The notes below the pieces were generated by a model. It did not search any database, was not told the DNA's origin, and saw only the letters and a program-made list of their open reading frames with translations. This document shows positions 53,788 to 64,000 of a stretch of DNA of 64,000 bases, one piece after another. Origin of the DNA: Ligula intestinalis (Eukaryota > Platyhelminthes > Cestoda > Diphyllobothriidea > Diphyllobothriidae). Numbering within the stretch: the stretch's first letter is position 1; each line of letters starts with the position of its first letter. A program made the translations under genes and the position numbers. The DNA is taken from assembly GCA_036362985.1 (NCBI GenBank), contig JAYGXS010000009.1, positions 8,505,135 through 8,569,134 on the forward strand, read 5' to 3'.

Positions 53788-55136
53788 TTAGGCCAATAAA
53801 TACACTTCCCGCAGCATCGAAGATCTTGGAGACCTTAATCAAAGAAAAGATGATGCGTCACTTGACAGAGAACAACCTGCTCAGTACAGCTCAACATGGC
53901 TTTCTCGAGAAACGATCTTGTGACACCTGCCAGCTCTCTTTCTTTGATTATGTGCTGCAATCTAGAGACAGTGGTTTTGCCACTTATAGCGTCTATTTTG
54001 ATTTTACTAAGGCCTTTGATCGGGTCGATCATAACCTCCTCCTTCTGAAACTGGCCTCCTTCGGCATAGGTAGCAAGCCTCTGAACTTCATATCTTCCTA
54101 TTTGGATGCTCGCACACAACGAGTAAAAATTTCCAATGTTATCTCCAACCCCACGCATGTGAGGAGTGGAGTTATACAGGGTAGTGTACTGGGTCCGCTC
54201 CTATTTTGCCTTTTTGTCAACGACGTTTCAGATTGTTTTCAGTATGGCAGACCCTTCATGTACGCTGATGATTTAAAAGTCGCTTATCGATATAAACCGG
54301 CAGATCGCAACATCGTGCTCGAGCTGATAAAAAAGGATCTTCAGGCCTTCGCCCAGTGGTGTTGCACATGGCGCCTCACCCTTTCATGGCACAAATGTTC
54401 CGTTATGGTTGTTGGCGACGATCATCAACCGGAATTAAGCATTGACGGCCACGAACTAAATGTTCCAGCAGTTATCAAGGATTTGGGCATATCCTACTCT
54501 AATAGTCTCAATTTGTCAGAGCACTGTGCCCTGATAGTCTCGAAAGCACGCCGAACAACCGGATTTATCCTTAGAAATTTTAAGACTATCAATGTTAGAA
54601 CTAGCCTTTATAATATGTACGTGAGACCTAGTCTTGAATACTGCTCGCCTCTGTTCAGTCTTCTGCGCACTAGTGAACGGAAGAAAATAGAATCGGTGCA
54701 GCACTTCTTCACTAGAAGAGTTTTCACTACAGAACACCGTAACTTAACCTACCAACAAAGGTGCGAACTTATAAAGCTGGATCCCCTATGGCTTCGTCGA
54801 TTGCAGAAGGGTCTATTTTTACTGTTTAAACTTTTGAATGGTCAAACCTTTAATCCTCTTAGTACAATAAGGCAGCTTGAGCACTCTCGACGCGCCAGTC
54901 ATCGAGACGTATTTTTATTTCTTCCTATGGCACGCACAGTTAAGTACCGGCAATTCTTTTCAGTAAATGCCATATCAATCTGGAATAAGCTGCCCAAAAG
55001 TATTAAAACCCAGCAAAACTACCCTATGTTTAAGAGAGCTGTAACTAGTTTTCTACATTCAGGACAACTTTCCCGAATTTTGGGTGCTGACTCGGTGGAA
55101 TCTCTCTTTCACTCTGATGGCGTTCGTGGACTTTGA
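53788..55136 (+). CDS. LINE family C reverse transcriptase, intact from gap to stop
   Basis: Open from the gap edge (RPINTLPAASKILETLIKEK) through 436 codons after the first ATG at 53826. Motifs: QHGFLEKRSCDTCQL, SVYFDFTKAFDRVDHNLLLL (motif A), VIQGSVLGPLLFCLFVNDV (motif B), RPFMYADDLKVAY (motif C, YADD intact, about 54255), VIKDLGISYSNSLNLSEHC (motif E region), VRPSLEYCSPLF (thumb) and the ending FFSVNAISIWNKLPKSI. All catalytic aspartates are present. The 5' part is lost in the gap, so activity cannot be judged. Confidence 0.9.
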
Positions 55137-55421
55137 ACCCCGCCAGGCTTCACTGCTGAAGATAATGCGGCTGAAGCAGCAACCCGCAGTCTGCTAACCC
55201 TTCAGCCGATAGCTCGCAACTTTTGCCGACAACCATTGATGAAAGACTGAGAACACTGTGTTCTTGTGCCAACCCTCTCCGTCTGGAACTTATGTTTTTA
55301 TACGATATGAAACAGTTCTCCTGCTGATGAGTCAACTCAGCTTACAACTGTACATTTATTCCGTTTGTATCATACCTTTGAAGGCAGGTTTTTTTCACTT
55401 GAAACAAACTCCTAATCTCGC

Positions 55422-55465
55422 CCAGTATTGACGAAACAAAAAACCTGAAACAAAACCAATACTGG
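55422..55465 (+). ncRNA. Conserved 3' UTR hairpin of LINE family C
   Basis: CCAGTATTG at 55422-55430 pairs with CAATACTGG at 55457-55465 (9 bp, 26-nt loop rich in A and C). The family-related fragment at 56940-57090 has ACTATTG pairing with CAATAGT at the same relative place, including one compensatory pair change (G-C to C-G). LINE RTs often recognise a 3' hairpin, which is the inferred role. Confidence 0.5.
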
Positions 55466-55593
55466 CTGCAACATAAGGAGTTTGTTTTAGGTTTTTTCCG
55501 GTCTTCGAGGTGTTGGAAGGCGCCCAAGAGGTGCATTACCAACTCTTTACAATTGCCTGTAAACTGGCATAATAAACATATTATTATATAATA

Positions 55594-55700
55594 TATGTGA
55601 TCATATGGAATGCCCTACCCAATGATATTTGCAAAAGCCACGGTTTAGCCAAATTTAGAAGAAAGACCAAGCAGTTCTTCTCAAATGACACGATGCATAT
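55594..55700 (+). pseudogene. LINE ORF2 C-terminal fragment
   Basis: Reads IWNALPNDICKSHGLAKFRR, then KTKQFF, the canonical W-N-x-LP ending of CR1-like ORF2. It belongs to a separate short fragment that follows the family C element. Confidence 0.55.
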
Positions 55701-56939
55701 ATTTCGGAAAAAAAGGACACTTTGCTTACCAGTTCTTTGACGTCCAATTCGGACCAAAAGGGATCTAACGGTCCAGGAGAGTTCCCGCACATTTTGGAGA
55801 AAACTGGCCACTGCTGGAGGCTTTCCAGTCGACGATTTCCAACGATGATCAAATCAAAGCTTAAGAAAAATTGTGCCTTGCCTCCTTTTCCAATCATTAA
55901 AAATAAAAAAATAAAAACAAAGAACAATTTATCTATTCCAGTATTCTTCGCCTAACATTTCAATGTTTATAAAAATTTATGATGAAAGAAAATAATTTTC
56001 TCTTCAACTATACTAAAATATATATTTTTTCCTCTTATAAAATATCAAAGTATTAATGCTAATAATTTAAATCTCAATCTCACTTAGATATTCGACAAAC
56101 AAAAGGCCAAGTGTCTTCTGCCGATGCACTTGAATGACGATGGTGCTTCGCAGCTGCCTCGACCCACCTCAGACATCTGCAACGTCCCATCTAATCATCA
56201 AACTTCTGCCAATGGATAACGATTTTAATCTCCGTATCGAGCAGACCCATGTATATGGAAGATTGTAGCGGGCCGGGGATGTGGAGGTTGGCACACACCT
56301 AAAGAATGCGAGACCTGAAGATGGTTCTGTAGCGGAAACTCGGAATTGGATTGATAAGCATCAACCAAGCACACAAATATCAAGACCGGAGTAGATGGAA
56401 ACGTGAATATATGGAGAGGAATCTACTAGTAATAAAGAATACGTACAGAGTAAGAAAATAATATGGGAATATCGAACGGCGTTACACAGACACAAGTCCC
56501 ATCTGGAGTGGAGTGTGTTATCTTATGTCTGATTAGTTACCGGTGGGGAATACAGTGCTGTGGGCGACTGCAGGGGCGAGACGGGAGTGCTGAAATTGTG
56601 TGTGGAACTACGATACGATTGACGACGACGGCGGCGGGAAGGGGGTCAGTGGCTGTGAGGGAAAGGGCACCGGTTTCTTCACTGACACTCGATCACCGCA
56701 TCTCCATCCTGGGTCCGCGCCAAAAGTGACGACCTTGCTGTACTTAAACAATTATTCAGTTTCTTGGGTTGTTACAAGATGCGATGTCCTCAGCTGATTT
56801 TTTTTGCCTTCAAACTGACCGCGGCTAAGTATACCTCAGTTAAAGGACATGACAGTTTTTCCAGCCCCCAAGTATTATTATTATTATAAAACCGTAACAC
56901 GTTCAATGTATAGTTATTTTATTTCATTTTTTTCTAGAT
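55701..56939. other. Unassigned, partly A+T-rich stretch
   Basis: No supported gene. Opposing frames at 55655-55955 overlap each other, and those at 56463-56797 lack motifs. The first part may be LINE 3' untranslated sequence. Confidence 0.3.
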
Positions 56940-57090
56940 TTGTACCTACTATTGACCTAGCAAAAGACCAAAACAAATACAATAGTCACTGCGAAAGAAG
57001 GGGTTTGGGTTAGGTTTTTTCCTGCCTTCCGGGGTTTTTGACGGCGCCAAAGATGTGCTTTACAAATAGACCTTATTATTATTTGCCATA
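56940..57090 (+). mobile_element. LINE family C-type 3' untranslated fragment
   Basis: Related to 55400-55530: GGTTTGGGTTAGGTTTTTTC against AGTTTGTTTTAGGTTTTTTC, then GGCGCCAAAGATGTGC against GGCGCCCAAGAGGTGC. It contains the 7-bp hairpin ACTATTG/CAATAGT (56948-56954 with 56980-56986). Coding sequence is absent. Confidence 0.6.
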
Positions 57091-57284
57091 CTTCACATAC
57101 CATCGGGAGTTTTGGTTATTTTCATTATCAGTCAACATGCTACGCCACAGTCGCAGAGGCGAATATACATTTTTGAACTAATGCCAAAAGTTATGGGGCA
57201 AGGGTTACGCTCCCAAACGTTACTACAACCCGATACAGTGTCCATTTCGAGGCAGTTGCTCTCTGTCTGCTAAGCGGGCAAAAA

Positions 57285-57890
57285 GGTTAATTGTTTCACA
57301 AGACGTTGGGCACGAAGATGGGCAGTGTGAAGGTAGTTTTATCTTACTGCAGCGAGTTCTACATCTTGAGGCTGAAGTGAAAAATCTGAAGACATTAAAT
57401 CAACAGCCATCCAGGTCCCAAAAGCACAGGGAAAACTTCAGTAATAGAAAAAGAATAAGGTCCTTAAGCAGTTTAACGGAGACCCTACTGTCAGGCAGCA
57501 GATATCGGAAGCGGACTGCACCACTGGACACCATTATTGCTCTATGGAGTCCGAGAGTTTCGAAGAGCACCCTTTTAACTTACAGAAATGTTTGATTTTT
57601 CAGGATTTACCCACAACAAATGCTCTTTCTCCTGCTCATAGTTCCCAAGAGCCTATATTAGAATGTGTAGAACATAATCCAAAGCAAGAGGGCAATGGCA
57701 AACACCACAAAGGATGTACAAGGCCACAAACAATTCCTGTGAATCCTTCGGGACCTAAAAATGACAGTGCAGGGTTTCCCTGGACCACCGGAATTGTAAA
57801 GTTGTTCAAGGTCTATCTGAGTCCAATGCACTTACTCCGAACGAAAGGACTGACGCGGACGTTGAAAAGTTTCGGAAGCTACTTATGACG
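57285..57890 (+). pseudogene. Possible LINE ORF1 remnant
   Basis: Two overlapping frames (57377-57595, then 57544-57888) appear to be one coding region with a shift: KRAKRLIVSQDVGHEDGQCE, HLEAEVKNLKTLNQQPSRSQ, then ESFEEHPFNLQKCLIFQ. The last resembles the start of the middle domain of CR1-like ORF1 proteins (a W-G-x-P/ESF-E-x-P pattern). No zinc finger. Family not assigned. Confidence 0.35.
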
Positions 57891-58037
57891 TCTGCGGCAC
57901 AGTAGTATTGGCAAACTCGCGCCTAACTGAACTAGCCAATATGGTGCTGAGTAAAGTGACTACATTAACGCTCAGAGGCAATTGTCAAAGTTCAATGAAC
58001 CTCGGAATCAGGTGAATGATGTGTCCCCTGATGTTAT

Positions 58038-60440
58038 AATAAATAAATAAATAAATTGTATATTTAAGGACCAAGGGGCCCTTTCATTACAAACTTAGTG
58101 CTAGAGTGAAAATCAGAAAAAAATATTTCAGATTTACAACGAACTCTTATAGATTAGCTGGACAGTAAAAAAACCTCCTACATCGGCGGATGAGTTCACC
58201 AAGCCACCGATTTCCATAAAAAATGTAGGAGAAAAAACTGACTTAAGAGGTAGCATGGTAAAGTTAGATGGGATCCTATTGTTGAGGGTTCGGGACGCTT
58301 ATTTTCATGAGAAAAATAATATAGCGGTGAGTTAAGAAGGGGTTATCCGAAACAACAGGAGAAGGCAGTGAAATTCAAGGCAAAATCACCCAGATGTGAC
58401 CACCAGACTCCAGAGTCCACCGATAAGTTGGCGGTCAAACAATAACCTCGAAGGTCACCGTATCCTGGGAACAGCTTCAAATTCCAGGAGGACCCATTTC
58501 GAAATCTACAAATTGCGTGTTTAAAAAGGAAACAGACAGTAACGACTTTATTTTATCCAAATTTAAATGCTTACGTAACTTGCCTTTGAAAATCGATAAT
58601 GTAGCAGACAACCTAATTTCGGGTGGAAGATTGCTCCAAATAAAAGCATATTTGGAGGTAAAAATATGAGAACGGTTAGATGTGGAGCTATCGGGTGGTA
58701 AAATTATCATTGAAGAGTTGCGAGTGGCGTAATGTCGGTTTACCGGAGTGAGAGCGTTAATTTGTGGGAGATCAGGACTATTGTTAACAGGAAACAGAAA
58801 GCATATACCAGCTTCGAATCTTCCTATCAAAAGAAATTTAATGTCTGCTAACTGAGGTCTATCTGTATAAGAAATACTAGATCCAGAAAGAGAAAATATT
58901 TTGCGAGTGAAAACTCACTGAACCTTTTCAATCTTAATACGGTCATTCGTGTTCATAAGACCCAAAAGGGGACAGCAGTATTCTAGTATAGGGAGAACAA
59001 ACATGCGGTATAGTTTTAACTTTATTTCTGGAAGGAAAATATTATACGATATAAACCCACATATCTGTGCGGCCTTGGCAGAAATTCGATCTGCATGAGG
59101 CGATAATGCAAGCTTATTTGTGTAAGTTAGACCTAAATCCTTTAACGTAGATCGATCTATCAGTGGACTGTTGGGGAAGATAATGGGTCCAGGAAGCTTT
59201 GCGGGACCAAAACACACGAAAATACATTTGGAAGGAGAAAACTCCATCTGCCAAGTGGCACTCCAACTTGAGAGGGTACGCAAGTCTGCGTTAACTTGAT
59301 CAACGAAACTACTGACTGTGTCCTTAGAAAATGAGTAAATACACTTAAAGTCATCAGCATGAATGAAATTTTTTGGGTTATTTAGCACTGTTTAAATTTT
59401 ATTAATGTAAAGAATGAAAAGAGGGGACCTGAAACCGTGCCTTGAAAAACGCCACCCGGGATCGGCTGAGGCATCTAGTAGCTATTTTGCCTACTAAGAC
59501 CTTCTGGCTGCGGTTAGACAGGTAGGAAGCAATGAAATCAAGGAGAGGATGCCTGATACCAAGGGCTTCTAGTTTCACTAGAAGGCGCCTGTGCGGCATC
59601 TTGTCGAAAGCTTCACTAAGGTCAAAGTAAATCGCAATGACTGATTGCTGCTCAGTACGAAGTGACGTAACGAGGTTAAAAAATGCAAATTGACAGGTTT
59701 CGCATGACCTTCCAGGTAGAAATCCATGCTGTGGGCACTTAGTAGTTTATTTTCTACCCAAAAATCGAGAATTTGATTAACAATGATCTTTTCCAGAAGT
59801 TTGGCTAGGGCCGGGGTTTTATGAACACCTCGGTATTTATTTATGTCCGAATGAAATCCTGACTTTAAGACGGGAAGAATAATAGATGTCTTCCATGAGT
59901 CAGGAAAATAACCGTTAGGAAGGTAAGCTGAGAATGGATGACTTAGCGATCGGGGGAAGCTCAACACTCTCTTGATAAGCGAGTTTTGAGTACCGTCAGT
60001 TCCCGAGAAGTGCGAGTTTTTCAGACGGATAATGTGCTTAAGAATTACTTCTATGGAGAAATCAATGGTACTGATAGTATGGACTAAGAATGGCTGAAAT
60101 GACGGGACCAGTTCGAATTCCGTCGTAAGATCGTTTGCAAAGAATGCATTAAACAAATCAGGCTTGTCAGACTCATCTAGCCCAAATTTTTTATTTTCAT
60201 TCAGTAAAAGGGGGTTTTCGTGTCCTCGTTTAGCGGAGGACCGACGACGGAAAGCTGGGTAATAGATTTTGCAGAGTTTAATTCACGGAGTGCGCAAGAT
60301 TCCCTTTGTTTATCACGTGCAAGCCATATCTTAGAAGCTAATTCGAAAATCTCTGCGATTCTTAGGTGCACAGTTAGTGAACTAGTAAAATGATCGTTCA
60401 ACTGTCGTTGCAATTTCTTTAGTCTAGGCAATAGAAAGGG
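58038..60440 (-). mobile_element. LINE family E, truncated copy 2
   Basis: The minus-strand copy contains the EN-RT linker (60201-60431, RLKKLQRQLNDHFTSSLTVH), the RT (58915-60156) and a C-terminal region (58477-58830, ending FTSKYAFIWSNLPPEIR). The 3' end at 58038-58057 is a run of TAAA-type units. It is 5'-truncated in the linker, so no endonuclease. Several frameshifts. Confidence 0.85.
58477..60156 (-). pseudogene. LINE E reverse transcriptase
   Basis: Order: KNSHFSGTDGTQNSLIKRVL, DSWKTSIILPVLKSGFHSDI, KTPALAKLLEKIIVNQILDF, motif A region (RFTLTLVKLSTRCR, frame-shifted from FDLSEAFD), LLDFIASYLSNRSQKVLVG and motif C as NFIHADDFKCIY. The tyrosine of YADD is histidine, and both aspartates remain. 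The thumb reads LPILEYCCPLLGLMN. Shifts at about 59590 and 59395. Confidence 0.8.
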
Positions 60441-60459
60441 AGGAATGGTGGGGTGGATA

Positions 60460-63156
60460 CTGCAAAATCAAGGTCAAGGCGCGCAACTTATCTTTCAAAA
60501 TTGAGTGAAATAGATATTTTTATGAGATTTCATCGTTGCTTGCTGAAGTTACTAGCTTTATTGTTGTTATTTATATGTATATCTTACACTTTTGCAACTG
60601 CACATACCGGTAGTTGTCTTTTTACCGATAGGTCAAAATATACATTTTCATACTGTTTCACCGACATAGCCTCATTCTAGTTCCAATAGATTCACGTAAA
60701 AAGCAAGTAATCTATTGTGTAAATCCTGAATAATATCTAAAAATTTGGTTCTATATCAATTTCCAGCAAGAAATAGTTTGTATTACTCGATATATTATTA
60801 GAGATAATTTTCACCCTGCGTAGCCTCTTCGGTAATTCAAATTTTCTGTCGCAATTTTGTGCATAACTTTACTTAGAACATATCCTATCACTCACCTTTT
60901 ATTCAATATGATACCCAAGCCACAACTGAGACGTAAATTAACCCGGAATACCAATTCTCCTAACGATAAACCCATATTAAGCATGAAGAAACTTGATCTT
61001 GATGCTTTAGACAACTTTAGTAAGCTTTATAACCAATATGCTTGTCTGTTTACGGTCCTTGGTGCCATCTTTGATGGAAAGGTATCTACCCTCACTTCCC
61101 AGAAATGTGAGAAACTAGAACCTTTCGTCAATATGGTGTCTACTGAGACCCGTGATCGGCAAAAAAGGAATTTTAATTTTCTTTTGAAAAATGCATCAAA
61201 AGATAAACAACCTATAGATGTTGCTGTTCAGTTTCTTTACTCTTGTGGCTTTAATTTTAAAGTTGCAGAAGCTAAAAGAATCATCCCGAAGTAAAAACCC
61301 GCCGATTCTCGTAAACCTTTTTGCGGCGAGAGAAGTAGACCCTATATTCTCTCAGCATGAGCGGTCAGCCAACTATTTAAAGGAAAATAAACTTTACATA
61401 TGCAGGGATAAAACGCCAATAGAGCGTCGCGTTTCACCCAAAGTAGCAACTGAGAACACTGGCTCCGGTGCAACAAAACCAAAAGTTGTCTCTGAGGCCG
61501 GCCCTCCCGCTCAGGTAAGCCCACATCCCTCTGGATCAATGTCAGTTTCCCCTGATACTTCTCCCATTCACCTTACTCGTGATTCGAGTGAGATTTTAGC
61601 CTCGTCAAGTCGTTCTCCTTCTAAGCCAACCACGTCTGTGATAGCCTTAAATTCCGATAAACCTACGAACGCCCCTAGTAAATCTACGTCAGTTTTCAAA
61701 TTCGGCAATAGGATTACCGATAATAACTCAGTATCTAACAAAGACCCAACCGCTCAAGCTAGCGCTTTTCCTATCCCCAAACCTCATCAACATCCCCCAA
61801 TAATTCAGCCAGCTTATAAAATTAACCGTTTTTCAAAACCAGTCATGCAATTTTTGAAGGCAAATTTTCCGTCAAATTTTGATATAATGCCTCAAAATCC
61901 TATATTTATGCCCCCTCCTGGTTTTTTATGCCACACTAGCCGCTCTTTCTATGGAGCCTCCTCTAATATGCCTTTCTACAATATGCACCGTTCATTTGAT
62001 AATAATTACTTGACAAACTGTAGACCAGGGCCAGTTTGCTTTCCGCCTTTTGCTTCTCCCATGCCGTTTCCCTTTCCGCCACCAAGTTTTCCTTTTTTAT
62101 AAATGCTGATGAGCGTTAACTGAATATGAAGGATACGCTCAGTATAATCTTACTCAATGCGAGATCAGTTGTTAATAAGATGACAGAACTTAAAACAATA
62201 GCATTTGAGCTTGATCCAGATGTGCTCTGTGTCACTGAATCTTGGACACACTCTCTTATTTCTGACTCGACACTCGCCATAGATTATTATAGTTTGTACA
62301 GACAAGACCGCATTGAAAAGCGTGGCGGTGGTTGCCTTCTTTATATTAAATCATCCTTTGTACATTACCCGTATCACCTGAGCGTTTCGTCATTTTTTGG
62401 AAATTTTTGTCTTATTTCAGTCATCCTGCCACACAATAAAAAAGCGATAATTGGGTGTGTCTTCAATCCTCCCTGTAACTCAAGTAATGTAATGCAGCTG
62501 TGTGAAATGTTTGAAAAAATTGCAGAGACTCAATTCGATGTCAGAATAATTGTAGGTGATTTAAATCTGCCAGACATTGACTGGCATGCAAATACCTGTC
62601 CACCAAGATTTCAGAAATTGGTTGACACCATTTGCTTTTCAAACATGTCACAACTGGTCAGTTCAGTGACCAGAAATGGCAACATATTAGATTTAATTTT
62701 TACAAATGATGTCCATACTCTATTTGTGAATTTTCATCGTGATATTTTCACAAGTGACCATGCCTTAATTCACTGTTGTTTTCCAGTCTCTCTTTCTAAA
62801 AAGCCCGATGTAAAATGCAATAACCTCGACTTTGGTAACGTGAATCATGCATTAGTAAATGATTTCGTAAGTACCCTAGATTGGCATAGCATATTTTCAA
62901 CTAACGATCCCTACTTCTTCCATGAACTATTGCAAAACCTTGCAGAAAATATTCAGGCTCTTACCCCACTTAAGATTTTTAAGTCAAATTCAGCTTCGTC
63001 TACTGTGCCACATTTTCTCCAAAATAGACTTAAGAAATTACAAAAACAACTTAAGGATACGTCCAATAGCTCTTTATCAGTTCACTTAAGAATAGTGCAA
63101 GTATTTGAATTAGCGCTTAAAATAAGGCTTGCACGAGATAGGCGTAGAGAGGCCAC
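60460..63156 (+). mobile_element. LINE family E, copy 3 (5' part through EN-RT linker)
   Basis: It includes a presumed 5' region (60460-60907), ORF1 (60908-62102, one frameshift) and ORF2 from 62126 through the endonuclease and linker to EAT at 63156. At that point the sequence departs from the other family E copies (compare 21215-21240) and becomes family F. The family E RT must lie beyond the window or be lost. Confidence 0.85.
60908..62102 (+). pseudogene. LINE E ORF1, single frameshift
   Basis: It starts MIPKPQLRRKLTRNTNSPND. Residues about 75-130 (VNMVSTETRDRQKRNFNFLL; then CGFNFKVAEAKRI) align with the family C ORF1 core. Near 61280 the frame shifts, and the continuation reads SRSKNPPILVNLFAAREVD, again matching family C (SRSKNKPILLTC). 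The C-terminal half is Ser/Thr-rich, then Pro/Phe-rich, ending PFPFPPPSFPFL. One indel is all that separates it from an open ORF1. Confidence 0.8.
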
Positions 63157-64000
63157 AGCACAGGCGAAACTCTTGCTAGAGCGCAAACCATCCTTACGGA
63201 GTCTGCATTTGCAAGTTTTTTTTTCAGCCGGATCACGAGTTGAAAGAGCGGAGAAAGATGAGACAGCTAATAATAGAGCTGGAAAAACGGAGATCCAATG
63301 GCGAGACAAATCTCAAAATAAGAGAGGGAAAAATAGTTCAGGTCAAAAGGACATCGCTCTGGTCAAAGCCGGTAACAGTGACGGCCTAGCTGTCTCGCCA
63401 CCGAAACCTCAGACATGCCCTCTTAAATTGGTCGTTTTAAATGCCAGATCACTGATTAATAAAACGCCTCTGCTCCAGACTATGGTTTTCGTCAACCGCC
63501 CAGACATTGTTATGGTAACTGAGACATGGGCATCGGCCTCTGTAGCTGACTCAGAACTCTCTGTTCTAGGCTATTCAGGCGTTCGGAACGATCGAAACAA
63601 TGGCCGTGGCGGAGGAAGCTGCATCTATATTAAGCAGCCACTTGCATTTCTCCCGTTGGACTATCCACAATTCACAGCGGTGGAGGAGAGCTGCTGGCTA
63701 CGAGTTGTTCTAAAAAACAAATGCTCCTTACTTGTTGGCTGTGTTTATCGCCCACCTAATGCCAATGCAGACTACGATCTTTGTCTCTCGCAGGCATTTC
63801 ATGCCGTAGCTGACTTGAATCTTAAGTATTGCTTGATTGCAAGCGATTTTAACCTTCCTGACGTGCAATGGTTTCCACCATCCGGTCCTTCAAAGTTTGA
63901 GAACTTACTTGAGGCAATAGATATCGGCATGTGGGATCAGGTAGTCGATTTTACCACTCGAGGAGCAAACATACTCGACCTAATTTTTTGTAGGGGATGC
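62126..64000 (+). CDS. Fused ORF2 frame with two APE-type endonuclease domains (partial)
   Basis: One uninterrupted frame of 625 codons from ATG to the window edge. Residues 1-230 are a family E endonuclease: IILLNARSVVNKMTELKT, CVTESWTHSLISDS, IIVGDLNLPDIDWHA and FTSDHALIH. Residues 230-343 are the E linker, ending ARDRRREAT. From residue 344 the frame continues in family F: an RRM-like ORF1 piece (AQAKLLLERKPSLRSLHLQV), a basic stretch, then a second endonuclease (VVLNARSLINKTPLLQ, MVTETWASASVADSE, CLIASDFNLPDVQW, NILDLIF). GDFN is SDFN in the second domain. The frame has no stop within the window. Whether it is expressed is unknown. Confidence 0.85.
   Translation, partial: MKDTLSIILLNARSVVNKMTELKTIAFELDPDVLCVTESWTHSLISDSTLAIDYYSLYRQDRIEKRGGGCLLYIKSSFVHYPYHLSVSSFFGNFCLISVILPHNKKAIIGCVFNPPCNSSNVMQLCEMFEKIAETQFDVRIIVGDLNLPDIDWHANTCPPRFQKLVDTICFSNMSQLVSSVTRNGNILDLIFTNDVHTLFVNFHRDIFTSDHALIHCCFPVSLSKKPDVKCNNLDFGNVNHALVNDFVSTLDWHSIFSTNDPYFFHELLQNLAENIQALTPLKIFKSNSASSTVPHFLQNRLKKLQKQLKDTSNSSLSVHLRIVQVFELALKIRLARDRRREATAQAKLLLERKPSLRSLHLQVFFSAGSRVERAEKDETANNRAGKTEIQWRDKSQNKRGKNSSGQKDIALVKAGNSDGLAVSPPKPQTCPLKLVVLNARSLINKTPLLQTMVFVNRPDIVMVTETWASASVADSELSVLGYSGVRNDRNNGRGGGSCIYIKQPLAFLPLDYPQFTAVEESCWLRVVLKNKCSLLVGCVYRPPNANADYDLCLSQAFHAVADLNLKYCLIASDFNLPDVQWFPPSGPSKFENLLEAIDIGMWDQVVDFTTRGANILDLIFCRGC
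63157..64000 (+). mobile_element. LINE family F, 5' portion, inserted in family E
   Basis: It starts abruptly inside an ORF1 C-terminal region (KLLLERKPSLRSLHLQVFF, akin to LLLSRKRMLRNSHPAVFF of family A). It passes through a lysine/arginine-rich spacer and enters an APE-type endonuclease that is cut by the window edge. Because the start is within ORF1, the copy is 5'-truncated. It has the same orientation as the E element it joins. Confidence 0.75.

Larger units (their letters stand above)
51341..55580 (+). mobile_element. LINE family C copy 2, best-preserved element
   Basis: It contains a 5' region (51341-51656), an intact ORF1 (51657-52955), the endonuclease part of ORF2 (52952-53687), an assembly gap (53688-53787), an intact RT to the stop (53788-55136) and a 3' untranslated region with a conserved hairpin (55422-55465). 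ORF1 and RT are both open, which is exceptional in this window. The endonuclease has a frameshift near 53315 and a changed catalytic residue. The two sides of the gap could come from different copies; the assembly cannot tell. Confidence 0.8.

Noticed and set aside
56310..56350. CTGAAGA ... GGAAAC as another hammerhead core
   Set aside because: The intervening bases do not form helix II, flanks do not pair, and no Penelope sequence lies nearby.
1..64000. CRISPR array, rRNA genes, bacterial operons
   Set aside because: No regularly spaced short repeats with unique spacers, no rRNA-like conserved blocks noticed, and gene structure is eukaryotic.

Overview
The window is eukaryotic, repeat-dominated genomic DNA, most likely from a parasitic flatworm. 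A tapeworm of the diphyllobothriidean type (Spirometra, Dibothriocephalus or Schistocephalus relatives) is my best guess. Three things point that way. The one recognisable host gene, BTF3, has 31- and 32-bp introns. A retroelement tail carries the C2H2-like finger ending common in flatworm LINEs. CR1-like, RNase-H-bearing and Penelope-like retroelements occur together. There is no rRNA, CRISPR array or prokaryotic operon. One 100-N assembly gap lies at 53688-53787. The taxon is inference; no search was run.

Layout. From 1 to 28 kb, coding signal is limited to decayed retroelements. These are two old LINE fragments (281-2015 and 4877-5254), an RNase-H LINE (6083-8040) and three Penelope-like elements (14390-15066, 18905-20155, 25031-25980). 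A CR1-like fragment lies at 20466-21905 and a 0.95-kb long inverted-repeat element at 22951-23895. Between and inside them are about 17 copies, in both orientations, of a non-coding interspersed repeat whose end is a ~41-nt palindrome (ATCGCAG...CTGCGAT). One copy was split by a 235-bp insertion that is mostly a 184-bp near-perfect palindrome and is flanked by a 12-bp target-site duplication.

From 28 to 34.5 kb is the least repetitive part. It holds BTF3 (NAC-beta; four exons, minus strand, 32598-33573). Upstream on the same strand are two candidate short spliced genes (33897-34065 and 34178-34452), tightly packed.

From 34.7 to 64 kb is a nest of CR1-like non-LTR retrotransposons. I label the families A (36254-39665, minus), B (40065-45815, plus, and a fragment at 34733-35910), C (46024-46727 plus 50618-51340, and a better copy at 51341-55580), D (46728-50617, minus, with a PHD-finger ORF1), E (58038-60440 minus, 60460-63156 plus, and 20466-21905) and F (63157 to the edge). 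A truncated A copy sits inside B. D sits inside C. A Penelope terminal fragment carrying a hammerhead-like motif sits inside D. F sits inside E. The E/F junction leaves one uninterrupted reading frame of at least 625 codons that contains two endonuclease domains in series.

Functionally, LINE families of this kind encode an ORF1 nucleic-acid-binding protein and an ORF2 with an APE-type endonuclease and a reverse transcriptase, used for target-primed reverse transcription. Penelope elements use a GIY-YIG endonuclease and carry hammerhead ribozymes in their terminal repeats. Almost every copy here is broken by frameshifts, stops, truncation or catalytic-site changes. The exceptions are the ORF1 of family C (51657-52955), the RT of the same element (53788-55136) and the E/F fusion frame.
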